Of a stretch of DNA of 57,791 bases, positions 7,674-17,234 are shown piece by piece. This stretch comes from JAFDVL01 sp043736395. GTDB taxonomy: Bacteria; Acidobacteriota; Blastocatellia; RBC074. The stretch is taken from NCBI GenBank assembly GCA_043736395.1, contig JAYTCQ010000031.1:1-57791 (forward strand), written 5' to 3'. A program made the position numbers and the translations under genes. The notes beneath the pieces are model-generated. The model saw only the letters and a program-made list of their open reading frames with translations, did not search any database and was not told the DNA's origin. Positions within the stretch are counted from its first letter, which is position 1. Each line of letters opens with the position of its first letter.

Positions 7674-9793
7674 TAATTACTGGCCACTGATTTCGCCTTC
7701 GGATCGAATTTTTGCTCAATGAATTTCTGCGCGACTGCCTGCGCATTATCATAATTGCTGCCGTTACTGATCGCTTTGTTGTATTCCGTCAAAGCGCGTT
7801 CGCGTTGATCAATCGCATCCCACGCATTGCCGCGATAGATGTAGCTCCAGACTTCAATCCAGTCAGGTCGAACGTTACCGTTCAAAGCCTGATCGAATGA
7901 ATCCAGCGCCTTTTGATAATTACGTTGCGCCATACAAAGCAAGCCCAAATTGTACCAGGCCCACGAATTGCCGCGATTTAACTTGATAGCGGCGTTCAGC
8001 TGTTGTTCGGCTTCCATGTATTCCATTTCGCGGATGTGTTCGATGCCGCGCCGCACGACTACGGCCTGACGGAGTTCATCGGAACTACGCATGATTTTAG
8101 AATCAGGATCAATGATGATGTCTATAGGTTTGCTTTTGGTTTGCACGTCAAAATCTGCGGAAGTGCCTTTCAGAACCAGGGTCTGACGTTCGGCGCCAGC
8201 TTCGGTTTTGACGATCACGTCGATGGGCATTTCAAAGGCTTCAATATTTTGACGAACCGTGCCGGGAACTCTGAAGCCTTCTTTATTGCGCAGCATGCGC
8301 CAATCAGCCGTGAATTCAGGGACTCCGGTTGAATCTACCCATTGTCCAAAGAACGAACGCATGTTACGTCCAAGTGCTTTGGAGGCAATCGTCTCAAAAT
8401 CGTCTACGCTGACATTTTTGGTGGCATATTGCGCGTAATAGGATTTTAAAAACGGATCGAACTTATCTTCGCCGACGAGCTGACGCATCATATTGAAAAC
8501 GACGGCGCCTTTATAATAAATCACGGAACGGAACGCCGCGCTTTGATCGTCCAATTGTTTAGGAGCGTTGCGAATCGAAGCTGCCTGTTCAAAGGCCAAA
8601 GCTTTTTCAAGTTCCGCCTGCATAGCCTGTTGGAACTGGGATTCGTTATTGTTGTCGCGGATATAAAGCAATCCGCTGAATTGCGCGAGTCCCTGCATTA
8701 GCCACGCATCATCAAACGATTTGATGCCGACCGTTTGTCCCCACCATTGGTAGGCTGTTTCGCGGGCCAGTAATTCTTCATTGCCCTGAGCGAATGCTTT
8801 GGAATTCAGGAACATGATGCCTGCGCCGGAATATGATTCCAGCGTTTCATCGTCAACTTCGGCGACAATTAATTTGTTGCCATAAGCGTAGCTGCCAAAC
8901 TTCGAGGAATAATATTCCAGATGCTTTCCGACGACAGATGCAACACGATCCGCTGATTTTTCGTCTCCGACTTTAGCGTAGACTTCGACGTTTAATCCAC
9001 CGAATCCATAAGGCTTGGAGATGTACTGCGAGATCGCAAAATTTCCGGGTAATCCGGGCTTCGTACTGGTGAAAGTGTAAGCAGTTTTGGTTCCACTAGG
9101 AATTCCGACGACGGGCTGTTCGCTGTATCCAACGGCACTCAATCCTTTCGGAACGGTTAACGTAATTTGAGAGGTTGAGCGGTCAGCGGCGTATTCATGA
9201 AAAGGGAACCAGCGTGCGGCGTAAAATAAATAGGAACCGGAATTTCCGACGAACGCGAGACGGGCATTTTGCAGCGGACCGCCCTGCGAAGATTCGAGCG
9301 CGCCTTCGTATTCAAAGACAATTGTGACAGAAGATTTCGCTGCCATCATTCCGCCCAAATCTACGCGGACGTTCATGTTTTCGCGGTTATCCTGCACGAA
9401 TTGCAAATTGCTGGAAGGTGGAGCCACAGGTGCAGGCTTGATCGCCGCCGCGCTGGTGACTGGTGCTGCGGCTTTGCGTGTTCCAGCAGGAGTCGCAGGC
9501 TTCGGTGGAGTTGTTGTTACCGCAGGAGCGGTTACCATCGGCGCACCGGATTTCAGCGTGACTTTGGTAATCGTCAATGATCCGTTCATTTCAAAAACGA
9601 CTGAACGCGTTTCGGTTTGCGGGATAAGCGTGACTTCGGCGCGCCCGCGTAATTTCTGTTCAGCCGGATTCAAATCCGCTTCGATTTTGTAATGCAGGAC
9701 ATCGAACTCAGCATTTCCCTTTTTTTCTTGTGCGAGCACTACGACACTGGCTGCCAGCAAAACAGTAATTAGCGCGGTCAACAACTTATTCAT
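7673..9793 (-). CDS. M1-like peptidase homologue lacking zinc ligands, with TPR tail
   Basis: The protein has a Sec signal peptide (MNKLLTALITVLLAASVVVLAQ), an N-terminal beta domain with an inserted Pro/Ala/Thr-rich linker (about residues 85-130), an M1 aminopeptidase-like catalytic region and a C-terminal pair of TPR repeats (YMEAEQQLNAAIKLNRGNSW onwards). In active M1 enzymes the zinc motif reads HELAHQWWG followed by WLNEGFA. Here the equivalents are RETAYQWWG (residues 344-352) and WLMQGLA (364-370): both histidines and the distal glutamate are replaced, so zinc binding should be lost. Length 706 residues. The start at 9793 follows a GAGGG site. Likely a periplasmic pseudo-enzyme with a binding or scaffolding role. 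Confidence 0.85.
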   Translation of the reverse strand: MNKLLTALITVLLAASVVVLAQEKKGNAEFDVLHYKIEADLNPAEQKLRGRAEVTLIPQTETRSVVFEMNGSLTITKVTLKSGAPMVTAPAVTTTPPKPATPAGTRKAAAPVTSAAAIKPAPVAPPSSNLQFVQDNRENMNVRVDLGGMMAAKSSVTIVFEYEGALESSQGGPLQNARLAFVGNSGSYLFYAARWFPFHEYAADRSTSQITLTVPKGLSAVGYSEQPVVGIPSGTKTAYTFTSTKPGLPGNFAISQYISKPYGFGGLNVEVYAKVGDEKSADRVASVVGKHLEYYSSKFGSYAYGNKLIVAEVDDETLESYSGAGIMFLNSKAFAQGNEELLARETAYQWWGQTVGIKSFDDAWLMQGLAQFSGLLYIRDNNNESQFQQAMQAELEKALAFEQAASIRNAPKQLDDQSAAFRSVIYYKGAVVFNMMRQLVGEDKFDPFLKSYYAQYATKNVSVDDFETIASKALGRNMRSFFGQWVDSTGVPEFTADWRMLRNKEGFRVPGTVRQNIEAFEMPIDVIVKTEAGAERQTLVLKGTSADFDVQTKSKPIDIIIDPDSKIMRSSDELRQAVVVRRGIEHIREMEYMEAEQQLNAAIKLNRGNSWAWYNLGLLCMAQRNYQKALDSFDQALNGNVRPDWIEVWSYIYRGNAWDAIDQRERALTEYNKAISNGSNYDNAQAVAQKFIEQKFDPKAKSVASN

Positions 9794-9856
9794 ATTCTTC
9801 CCTCTCAAAATACTTTCTCTTTCGATCAAATTTGATTATATCATTTCACAACGGTT

Positions 9857-10333
9857 ATGAACTACCAGCAGTTACTACAATTCTATCGCTACGCCGGAGC
9901 CTGGGAAAACTATGTGCTGATGTGGCGCGTCATCAAAAGTGCCTGGCTGGTGCGTAGCCGTATCAAAGATCAGGCGATTACTCCGAAACTGAAAGCGATT
10001 TTACCGACCCTCAATGAGTTCATTGACGAGTTTTTCCTCGCGCCTCAAAAACGTTGGCGATTATCTGATGCAAAAAAGATCGCATGGTTTGCCAACTTCA
10101 TCGTGAATTTTCCATTTCGTTGGGGACGATGCCTGCAAAGGTCGCTGATTGTGTACCGCTTACTGAACGGATATGGCATGCCATCCAGCCTTTATATCGG
10201 CGTCAATCAGGAAAATTCGACAGCCGATGGACACGTGTGGGTAGTTCGATTAAGCGATCAGGGTTTGGCGTTCGCAGAGGAGAGCGAACCAGGCCAAAAG
10301 TATACAATAATTTACCGTTCCCCGATGCCATAA
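9857..10333 (+). CDS. Lasso-peptide B2/McjB-like transglutaminase-fold protein (PF13471 type)
   Basis: McjB-type proteins are cysteine proteases that cleave lasso-peptide leaders. This 158-residue protein shows the fold signatures: GRCLQRSLIVYRLLNGYGMPSSL with the catalytic Cys near residue 92, the IGV strand, and DGHVWVVRL with the catalytic His near 123. The N-terminal half is helical (LQFYRYAGAWENYVLMWRVIKSAW) and does not look like a precursor-binding B1 domain. No lasso cyclase (B-type asparagine synthetase-like C protein), B1 protein or plausible precursor lies beside it; the asparagine synthetase at 49513 is 40 kb away in a polysaccharide cluster. It is divergent from the M1-like gene with a 63-base shared upstream gap. 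Confidence 0.75.
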   Translation: MNYQQLLQFYRYAGAWENYVLMWRVIKSAWLVRSRIKDQAITPKLKAILPTLNEFIDEFFLAPQKRWRLSDAKKIAWFANFIVNFPFRWGRCLQRSLIVYRLLNGYGMPSSLYIGVNQENSTADGHVWVVRLSDQGLAFAEESEPGQKYTIIYRSPMP

Positions 10334-10373
10334 ATTATGGTTATAGTTCAATAATAAGTTACTTGATTCCAGC

Positions 10374-10403
10374 TTGACTTGTGACTGAAATGGAGGGTAT
10401 ACA
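10374..10403 (+). promoter_or_regulatory. Candidate sigma70-type promoter upstream of the TonB receptor gene
   Basis: TTGACT at 10374-10379 and TATACA at 10398-10403 are separated by 18 bases, close to the -35/-10 consensus. Transcription would start near 10410 and leave a leader of about 175 bases before the ATG at 10585. I saw no known riboswitch in that leader. Confidence 0.5.
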
Positions 10404-10584
10404 TAAAACCTGCTTTGCTGATATTAGGCGCAAAAAATACATACCGATACGAATGAACCGCCTTTAAAATTAAATCACCTGAAAGACGACTAATCTCAAA
10501 TCACGCTCCGAAGTTTTCTTGAGATGGATGCGATGATTATCTAGCTTTCATTAATTCGACACCCAAAACACAAGGAGAAAGCTT

Positions 10585-13500
10585 ATGAATATGAGTTATC
10601 GAACTAGCACCAAAGCGATTTCAGCATTATTGATGCTGATGGCGCTTTGGATAAGCTCAGCGAATAGCTTCGCGCAGACCTTTACTGCGACACTAACGGG
10701 AAATGTATCTGACCCCAACGGCGGCGCATTACCGAACGCGAAAGTCGTAGCGACAAACCAAGGCACCAAACTTGCCTACACTTCAACCACAACAGATGCT
10801 GGAATTTATACACTTCCATTTTTGCCTGTGGGCGTCTATGTGATTTCAGTTGAGGCTGGTGGATTCAAGAAACTTGTCTCTAACGAAATCACACTTGAAA
10901 TCAATCAAACCGCGCGCGTAAATTTGGCGATGCAGGTTGGTGCGGTAACTGAGCAGGTAAACATTACAGATGTAGCACCACTGCTACAAACAGAAAACAC
11001 TACGGTCGGTGGAGTGATTACAGGCACCACGACGACAGCTTTGCCGTTGAATGGTCGTAACTTCCAGCAATTGACTTTATTAGTACCTGGAACAGTTAAT
11101 CCAAATCCGGGTGGTTTTAACAACCCGAATGGTCAGGGACGTCCCTATGTAAATGGAAATCGTGAACAGGGCAATTCATTCCTGCTCGACGGAATTTCAG
11201 TTGACGAAACAATTGACAATCGCATCGGCTATAAACCAAATATTGATGCAATAGCTGAGTTCCGAGTCGAAACCAGTAACTCTTCAGCAGAGTTTGGTAA
11301 CGTGACCGGAGCTACTGTCAATGCGACGATGAAATCCGGTACGGATCAATTTCACGGGAATGTTTTTGAATTCCTGCGTAATGATAAATTCGACGCTGTG
11401 AACTGGTTCACCAATCGTAATAGCACGCCAACTAGCCCGGCTTTAAAGGCTAAATTGCGTCAGAACATTTTTGGCGGAACTTTTGGTGGTCCAATCATTA
11501 AACAGAAACTCTTTTTCTTTGCTGCTTATCAGCAAACGATTCAGCGGACAGGCGGACCAGGTACTGCCAGCGTGACGCCGACTGCATGGCGCACTGGTAA
11601 CCTCTCGGCTTTCACGACTACTTTTATTCGTGATCCGCTTAAAACAGGCGCATGTTCAGCTGCTGACCAAACGGCATGTTTCCCAGGTAACATCATTCCA
11701 GTAAATCGTATTGTTAATCCAGTAGCCAAAGCATTATTTGCTGATACCAAGTTGCATCCACTGGCAACTCGTGGGCAGTTGGGTACTGGCGTTGGGTTGA
11801 TTGATGTAGTAACGGCTAACGAGCTTAACAACCCACAAGTCGATGCCAAGATTGATTGGCGAATAACTGAAGATGATAATTTCTCAGCTCGTTATTCTTT
11901 CCAATTTGGTACTGCCGCCGGAACGGTGGGAGCGTTGCCAACTAACATCACGGGTCAGAGCGTACAACGTCCGCAGAATATCGCTCTCAATTGGACGCGC
12001 ACGATCAGTTCATCGGTCATCAATGAAGCTCGCATTGGTTTTAACCGTGCGGTCTTCATCAGCGATTTCAATGATTGGGCAAGCATCGGAAATGCTAATT
12101 CTAAACTAGGAATTCCCGGTACTCAGGTGATCCCGGGATTAGCTTTAGTTTCCGCTGGTAATGGTATTGCTTTCGGGTCACGTGCAGTCAATGAAGATAA
12201 CGTGACAAATACCTTCCATTATGGAGATAACTTAACCGTTCTGCGTGGGCGTCATTCGCTCAAGATGGGTGGTCAGTGGCTGCGTTATCAACAAAATCGC
12301 TTTTACCCCGGTAATAATGGTTTGTTGGGCGGCTTCACTTACGACGGAAGATTTACTAATTTAGCCTTTGCCGATTTCTTGCTTGATCTATTGGCAAACA
12401 AGAGTATTGGCAGCCAGAGCGGTACCTGGGGACATCGTCAAAATCGAATTGGTGTTTTCTTTCAGGATGATTTCAAAGTCCGCAATAACTTGACCCTAAA
12501 TCTCGGCATGCGATGGGAATACACTTCGCCTGTTGTAGAAGTTCTGGATCGTCAATCGAATTTTGATTTAATCACCAAGGCACAGCTCTTTGCTGGAAAA
12601 AATGGCAACAGCCGTGCGTTATACAAATCTTATAAAAAAGGTTTTGAGCCGCGCATTGGTTTTGCCTGGACACCTGAAATGTTTAATCGCAAATTGGTTG
12701 TTCGTGCTGGTTACGGAATTACCCAATATATGGAAGGCACAGGATCAAACCTGCGCTTGCCATTAAATCCACCCCTGTTTTCGGAAGCGGATCAGACATA
12801 CGACTCTACTACTGGAGCCGGAACAATCACCAAAGGGTTTACGGATGTTATTGTTCGTACCACACCCGCAGGTAATATTCGTGTCTGGAATCCTGATGTC
12901 AGACCTCAATTTACTCAACAATGGAATTTAGCACTGGAGTATCAGCTCGGAAGAGCAACTTCTATTTCAGCTGCTTATGTTGCTAATAAGGCAACCCATT
13001 TGGTTGCACCGACTGACTGGAACCAGCCGATACCAGGTATTGGAGATCCTTCGACCTGGACTTCGCTCAATTCACGACGTCCGTTCTTTGGGGCATTTCC
13101 TTTAGTGACACAAATCAGCGGTACTGATACGTGGGCACGAAGTAATTACAATTCTCTTCAGGTGTCTGTCCGCCAACGTCAGATGAAAGGTTTTGAGTTC
13201 TTGATTTCTTATACCTTTAGCAAGACGTTGACAGATAACCTGGGTTATTACGGTAGCGGTGGCGTAGCCTCACAAGGGGCTTATCCTTCGGATAATTATA
13301 ATCGTCGGCGTGATTATGGGCGAGCATTTTTCGATGCTACTCATAACTTCGTCTGGTCTGGAACCTACGAATTGCCAGTCGGAAAAGGCAAGTCTTTCGG
13401 TAGCGACTGGAATCCTGGCGTTAATGCTCTCATCGGGGGATGGAATATCAGCAGCATCGTCAGTGCACACACTGGCTTTCCGCTCACCGTTCAATCAACC

Positions 13501-13875
13501 GATGTATCTTTGCAGGGGCCACGAGGCGGTGGGCGTCCTAATCTGGTTGGCACTGGCATTCCGGGTACTCAAACGATTGATGGCTGGCTTGATCCTGCCG
13601 GATTTGTTCAGGCAGCGCCTGGAAAATTTGGTAATTCTGGAGTTGGTATTATCGAAGCTCCCGGCTATATCAACTGGGATTTCGGCATTGGCAAGAAGTT
13701 CTCTATTTCTGAATCAAAATATTTTGATTTCCGAACCGAGTTCTTTAATTTTACCAACACGCCAAGCTTTGGACCTCCTGCCCGTAATTTCAGTGATCTG
13801 AATACATTCGGGAAAATCACCAGCACGGTTAGTCCACCACGCAACTTAGAATTTGTTTTGAAGTTCCACTTCTAA
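10585..13875 (+). CDS. TonB-dependent receptor, Oar-like, with carboxypeptidase regulatory-like domain
   Basis: This 1096-residue outer-membrane protein has a Sec signal peptide (cleavage after SFAQ, about residue 31), an N-terminal carboxypeptidase-regulatory/Ig-like domain (residues 34-115, DPNGGALPNAKVVATNQGT), a plug-like region with LPLNGRNFQQLTLLVPGTV and the NATMKSGTDQFHGNVFEFLRNDKFDAVNWF motif typical of acidobacterial Oar proteins, and a long beta-barrel ending in a C-terminal aromatic strand (LEFVLKFHF). Such receptors import oligosaccharides, peptides or other large ligands using TonB energy; the ligand here is unknown. The start has a strong AAGGAG site at 10571. A Rho-independent terminator follows at 13901. 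Confidence 0.93.
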   Translation: MNMSYRTSTKAISALLMLMALWISSANSFAQTFTATLTGNVSDPNGGALPNAKVVATNQGTKLAYTSTTTDAGIYTLPFLPVGVYVISVEAGGFKKLVSNEITLEINQTARVNLAMQVGAVTEQVNITDVAPLLQTENTTVGGVITGTTTTALPLNGRNFQQLTLLVPGTVNPNPGGFNNPNGQGRPYVNGNREQGNSFLLDGISVDETIDNRIGYKPNIDAIAEFRVETSNSSAEFGNVTGATVNATMKSGTDQFHGNVFEFLRNDKFDAVNWFTNRNSTPTSPALKAKLRQNIFGGTFGGPIIKQKLFFFAAYQQTIQRTGGPGTASVTPTAWRTGNLSAFTTTFIRDPLKTGACSAADQTACFPGNIIPVNRIVNPVAKALFADTKLHPLATRGQLGTGVGLIDVVTANELNNPQVDAKIDWRITEDDNFSARYSFQFGTAAGTVGALPTNITGQSVQRPQNIALNWTRTISSSVINEARIGFNRAVFISDFNDWASIGNANSKLGIPGTQVIPGLALVSAGNGIAFGSRAVNEDNVTNTFHYGDNLTVLRGRHSLKMGGQWLRYQQNRFYPGNNGLLGGFTYDGRFTNLAFADFLLDLLANKSIGSQSGTWGHRQNRIGVFFQDDFKVRNNLTLNLGMRWEYTSPVVEVLDRQSNFDLITKAQLFAGKNGNSRALYKSYKKGFEPRIGFAWTPEMFNRKLVVRAGYGITQYMEGTGSNLRLPLNPPLFSEADQTYDSTTGAGTITKGFTDVIVRTTPAGNIRVWNPDVRPQFTQQWNLALEYQLGRATSISAAYVANKATHLVAPTDWNQPIPGIGDPSTWTSLNSRRPFFGAFPLVTQISGTDTWARSNYNSLQVSVRQRQMKGFEFLISYTFSKTLTDNLGYYGSGGVASQGAYPSDNYNRRRDYGRAFFDATHNFVWSGTYELPVGKGKSFGSDWNPGVNALIGGWNISSIVSAHTGFPLTVQSTDVSLQGPRGGGRPNLVGTGIPGTQTIDGWLDPAGFVQAAPGKFGNSGVGIIEAPGYINWDFGIGKKFSISESKYFDFRTEFFNFTNTPSFGPPARNFSDLNTFGKITSTVSPPRNLEFVLKFHF

Positions 13876-13900
13876 GCAAATTTAAGATCGAATCAATTTC

Positions 13901-13930
13901 GGGGAGCCATCATCGGCTCCCCATTTTTTT
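13901..13930 (+). terminator. Rho-independent terminator of the TonB receptor gene
   Basis: Stem GGGGAGCC / GGCTCCCC (13901-13908 and 13915-13922) with a 6-base loop, followed by a run of seven T from 13924. It lies 26 bases after the receptor stop codon. Confidence 0.92.
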
Positions 13931-13950
13931 GCAAGAAATTATCTCGTGCA

Positions 13951-14033
13951 TTACAGGTGTCATGGTTCAGCCTTTAGGCTGTTTCTTCAATTTTGCATCA
14001 ACAGCCTAAAGGCTGAACTCATGACGCCTGTAA
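13951..14033. repeat. Long hairpin repeat, CAGCCTAAAGGCTG family
   Basis: Arms 13951-13982 and 14001-14033 pair over 32 bases with one mismatch and one bulged base. Each arm itself contains the short palindrome CAGCCTTTAGGCTG. It lies between the TonB receptor terminator and pckG. Confidence 0.88.
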
Positions 14034-14170
14034 TTTCGATTGCAGCTTTTTTATCAGTAAATTTAGTAATCCAGCCACGAGAACTCGACGCCAACCGCTT
14101 TTTTCTTCATAATAAATTCCGCTTATCGGGCGATAAGTTTTTGCAATTCTAAATTTTTTGAGACCTTACT

Positions 14171-16021
14171 ATGAAACCTAAATCTGCGATCCCAGTTGAG
14201 GGTGGCGCCGACAAATATTCCACCCCACTCAGTAAAAACATCCATCTCTTACGTTGGGTAGAAAAAATGGCGAAGCTCACCAAGCCTGCCAATATTCATT
14301 GGATTGACGGCTCTGATGAAGAGAACGAAGAGCTTTGCGCGCAGCTCGTAGAGGGCGGGACGTTCACAAAACTTAATGAAGAATTGTGGCCGGGATGTTA
14401 CTACGCCCGCTCCGATGCCAGCGATGTCGCTCGCGTCGAAGAGCGCACGTTTATTTGTTCGCATTCCAAAGATGCAGCGGGGCCGACGAACAATTGGGAA
14501 GACCCGTACAAGATGCGGCGCAAACTGAAATCCTTGTTTGATGGTTGTATGCAGGGCCGCACGATGTACGTGCTCGCATTCAGCATGGGGCCGCTGGATT
14601 CGCCGCGTTCGCAGATTGGCGTACAGCTCACTGATTCCGCGTATGCCGTTGTGAATATGCGCATCATGGCGCGTATCGGCTTGCCGGTGTTACAGGAAAT
14701 TGACAAAGACGAAAAGCGTGTTGTGCCGTGTATGCATTCCGTTGGCGCGCCGCTTGCCCCCGGCGATCACGATGTCCCGTGGCCCTGTAATCAGGAAAAA
14801 TATATTGTGCATTTTCCTGAGACGCGCGAAATCTGGTCGTACGGATCAGGCTACGGCGGCAACGCGTTACTCGGCAAAAAATGTTTCGCGCTGCGTATCG
14901 CGTCCAACATTGCGCGCGACGAAGGCTGGATGGCGGAGCACATGCTTATCCTTGGCGTAGAAAATCCGCAAGGCGAAAAAACCTACGTCGCGGCGGCCTT
15001 TCCCAGCGCGTGCGGCAAAACAAATTTTGCGATGCTGATTCCGCCCGCGAGTTTTGAAGGCTGGAAAGTTTGGACAGTCGGCGATGACATCGCGTGGTTG
15101 TGGCCCGATGAACAGGGACGATTGCGCGCGATCAATCCTGAAAAAGGATTCTTTGGCGTCGCGCCTGGAACGTCTGTGAAAACGAATCCTAACGCGATGG
15201 CTTCGCTCGCCAGCAACTCAATTTTTACTAACGTCGCGTTGACTCCCGAAGGCGGCGTCTGGTGGGAAGGGATGACAGACGAGCCGCCCGCAGAATGTCT
15301 GGACTGGAAGGGAAATTTGTGGACGCCGGAAATCGCCAAAGAAACCGGAGCCAAAGCAGCGCATCCAAATGCGCGTTTCACCGCACCCGCTTCGCAATGT
15401 CCGACGATTGATCCTGATTGGGAAAACCCGAATGGCGTACCGATTAGCGCAATAGTTTTTGGCGGTCGTCGTGCAACTGTCTTGCCGTTAGTATTTCAAG
15501 CTTTTAATTGGAGTTCAGGCGTGTACATCGGCGCAACTGTAGGTTCAGAAATGACCGCCGCCGCCGCTGGAACCGTGGGCGTAGTCCGCCGCGATCCGAT
15601 GGCGATGTTGCCGTTCTGCGGCTATCACATGGGCGATTATTTCCGGCACTGGTTGAAGATGCAGCGACGCTTGAAATCTACGCCACGAGTCTTTCATGTG
15701 AATTGGTTTCGCCGCGATGAAGAAGGGAATTTCATGTGGCCCGGTTTCAGTGAAAATATGCGCGTCCTGAAATGGATCGTAGACCGTTCGCGTGGACGCG
15801 TGATTGGACAGGAAACACCGATTGTCTGGATGCCGCGCTACGAAGATATGGAGTGGGAAGGATTGGAATTTTCATCTGAACAATTCGAAGCCCTACAAAA
15901 TGTAAACTTAAAACAATGGCATCAGGAAGTGCTCAAGCACGAAGAATTATTTATTGAACTGCACGACCATCTTCCGTCAGAAATGATTTATGAACGCGAG
16001 TTATTAATCTGCCGATTATAA
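14171..16021 (+). CDS. pckG: Phosphoenolpyruvate carboxykinase (GTP)
   Basis: GTP-dependent PEPCK interconverts oxaloacetate and phosphoenolpyruvate in gluconeogenesis or anaplerosis. The 616-residue product has the usual length and signatures: the P-loop-like FPSACGKTN at residues 277-285 (with the reactive Cys of GTP-type enzymes), GDDIAW near 305, the FGVAPGTS segment and FGGRRA near 430. GTP-type PEPCK in a bacterium is consistent with Acidobacteriota, Actinobacteria and some others. No strong ribosome-binding site is visible before the ATG at 14171. The gene appears monocistronic, with hairpin repeats on both sides. Confidence 0.96.
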   Translation: MKPKSAIPVEGGADKYSTPLSKNIHLLRWVEKMAKLTKPANIHWIDGSDEENEELCAQLVEGGTFTKLNEELWPGCYYARSDASDVARVEERTFICSHSKDAAGPTNNWEDPYKMRRKLKSLFDGCMQGRTMYVLAFSMGPLDSPRSQIGVQLTDSAYAVVNMRIMARIGLPVLQEIDKDEKRVVPCMHSVGAPLAPGDHDVPWPCNQEKYIVHFPETREIWSYGSGYGGNALLGKKCFALRIASNIARDEGWMAEHMLILGVENPQGEKTYVAAAFPSACGKTNFAMLIPPASFEGWKVWTVGDDIAWLWPDEQGRLRAINPEKGFFGVAPGTSVKTNPNAMASLASNSIFTNVALTPEGGVWWEGMTDEPPAECLDWKGNLWTPEIAKETGAKAAHPNARFTAPASQCPTIDPDWENPNGVPISAIVFGGRRATVLPLVFQAFNWSSGVYIGATVGSEMTAAAAGTVGVVRRDPMAMLPFCGYHMGDYFRHWLKMQRRLKSTPRVFHVNWFRRDEEGNFMWPGFSENMRVLKWIVDRSRGRVIGQETPIVWMPRYEDMEWEGLEFSSEQFEALQNVNLKQWHQEVLKHEELFIELHDHLPSEMIYERELLICRL

Positions 16022-16037
16022 GAAATTAGTAGCATTG

Positions 16038-16100
16038 GAGTATGAGCTTTAGCCTGGTTTTACACTACCCCACTGTAAAACCAAGCTAAAGCTCGTACTC
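16038..16100. repeat. Hairpin repeat, AGTAYGAGCTTTAGC variant
   Basis: Arms 16038-16064 and 16074-16100 pair over 27 bases with two mismatches around a 9-base loop. The core is related to the hairpins at 5317-5385 and 17235-17307. It sits 17 bases behind the pckG stop codon and could act as its terminator. Confidence 0.88.
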
Positions 16101-16339
16101 TTAACGCCTGTTCTCAATTGGGCAAATTATGAAACCGGTTGGCTGTCGGGTTCGTCTTATGAGATGCTACAACTATATTAATTGCATCGAAGTTCGCGGG
16201 CTGCTTAGCATTTCAAAATAGTGAATTCTATTTTATGAATCATAGCTTTTTTTAAAGCAAAGAATCTGCGTTCGATAAAACCACAATCAACTGGAGGAAG
16301 CTGACTATCATCGCTTACCTCGTCAACCCAGGAGTCACA
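16101..16339. other. Intergenic region before the dienelactone hydrolase gene
   Basis: Apart from the hairpin at 16038-16100, the gap from 16022 to 16339 holds no gene that I can support. The AT-rich part around 16200-16260 may contain the promoter, and an AGGAG ribosome-binding site lies just before the ATG at 16340. No RNA gene was recognised. Confidence 0.5.
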
Positions 16340-17227
16340 ATGGAACGAAAGAAGGCATCCGATTATCCGCAGGAACTCTTAGACCTGTTTCACGAATATC
16401 AGCATGGCGATATTAGCCGCCGCAGTTTCCTTGATCGCGCGCGCAATTTCACTGTTGCCGGGCTGACGACGGCAGCAATTTTTGAAAGTCTCACGCCAAA
16501 TTATGCGTGGGCGGAGCAAGTCCCCAAAGACGACAAGCGAATAAAAGTAAGTTACGAAACGGTTCCTTCACCTGACGGAAACGGGACGATTAAGGGTTAT
16601 TTTGCGCGTCCGGCGAAAGGAAAAAAACTTCCGGTGGTTTTGGTGATTCACGAAAATCGTGGACTCAATCCATACATCGAAGACGTCGCGCGCCGATTTG
16701 CGGTCGCTAATTTCATTGCCTTTGCACCTGATGGATTGACTTCGGTCGGCGGCTTCCCCGGGAATGACGAACAAGGCGCAGTGGCCTTTCGCAAGGTGGA
16801 CGGAAAAAAAATGACGGAAGATTTTGTTGCGTCAGCCAAGTGGTTGAAGGCGCGTTCTGATTCAAATGGAAAACTTGGCGCGGTTGGATTTTGTTTTGGC
16901 GGCGGGATGGTGAATCAACTGGCGGTACGGCTGGGTGCTGATCTGAAAGCCGGAGTGCCTTTCTATGGTCGTCAGACCAGCGCAGAGGACGCCGCGAAAA
17001 TTGTGGCTCCGCTGATGCTAAACTACGCTGCGAATGACAAAGGAATCAATGCAGGCATTGAGGCATTCGAGGCGGCGCTCAAGGCCAATAATAAAAAATA
17101 TACGGTTCACATGTACGAGAATACGCAACACGGTTTCCACAATGATACGACTCCGCGTTACGACGAAGCGGCAGCGAAGCTGGCGTGGACTCGCACACTG
17201 GAATTTTTTAATAAGAATCTGCGGTAA
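16340..17227 (+). CDS. Dienelactone hydrolase family protein with twin-arginine-like N terminus
   Basis: Dienelactone hydrolases are alpha/beta hydrolases with a Cys nucleophile. The motif GFCFGGG places the nucleophile at Cys185; Asp233 (AANDKGINAG) and a His in QHGFHND (264 or 267) complete the triad, and the VIHENRG segment provides the conserved Glu near 105. An N-terminal SRRSFLDRA motif at residues 26-34 is followed by a moderately hydrophobic stretch and a candidate cleavage site after YAWA, resembling a Tat signal with a long n-region, as in YghX-type members. Length 295. The substrate is not predictable; many family members act on esters other than dienelactone. Convergent with the next gene across a hairpin. 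Confidence 0.88.
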   Translation: MERKKASDYPQELLDLFHEYQHGDISRRSFLDRARNFTVAGLTTAAIFESLTPNYAWAEQVPKDDKRIKVSYETVPSPDGNGTIKGYFARPAKGKKLPVVLVIHENRGLNPYIEDVARRFAVANFIAFAPDGLTSVGGFPGNDEQGAVAFRKVDGKKMTEDFVASAKWLKARSDSNGKLGAVGFCFGGGMVNQLAVRLGADLKAGVPFYGRQTSAEDAAKIVAPLMLNYAANDKGINAGIEAFEAALKANNKKYTVHMYENTQHGFHNDTTPRYDEAAAKLAWTRTLEFFNKNLR

Positions 17228-17234
17228 CAATACA

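Noticed and set aside
10391..10468. Lasso-peptide precursor next to the McjB-like gene
   Set aside because: The short frame beginning at 10391 encodes about 25 basic residues with no leader/core layout and no Thr at the penultimate leader position.
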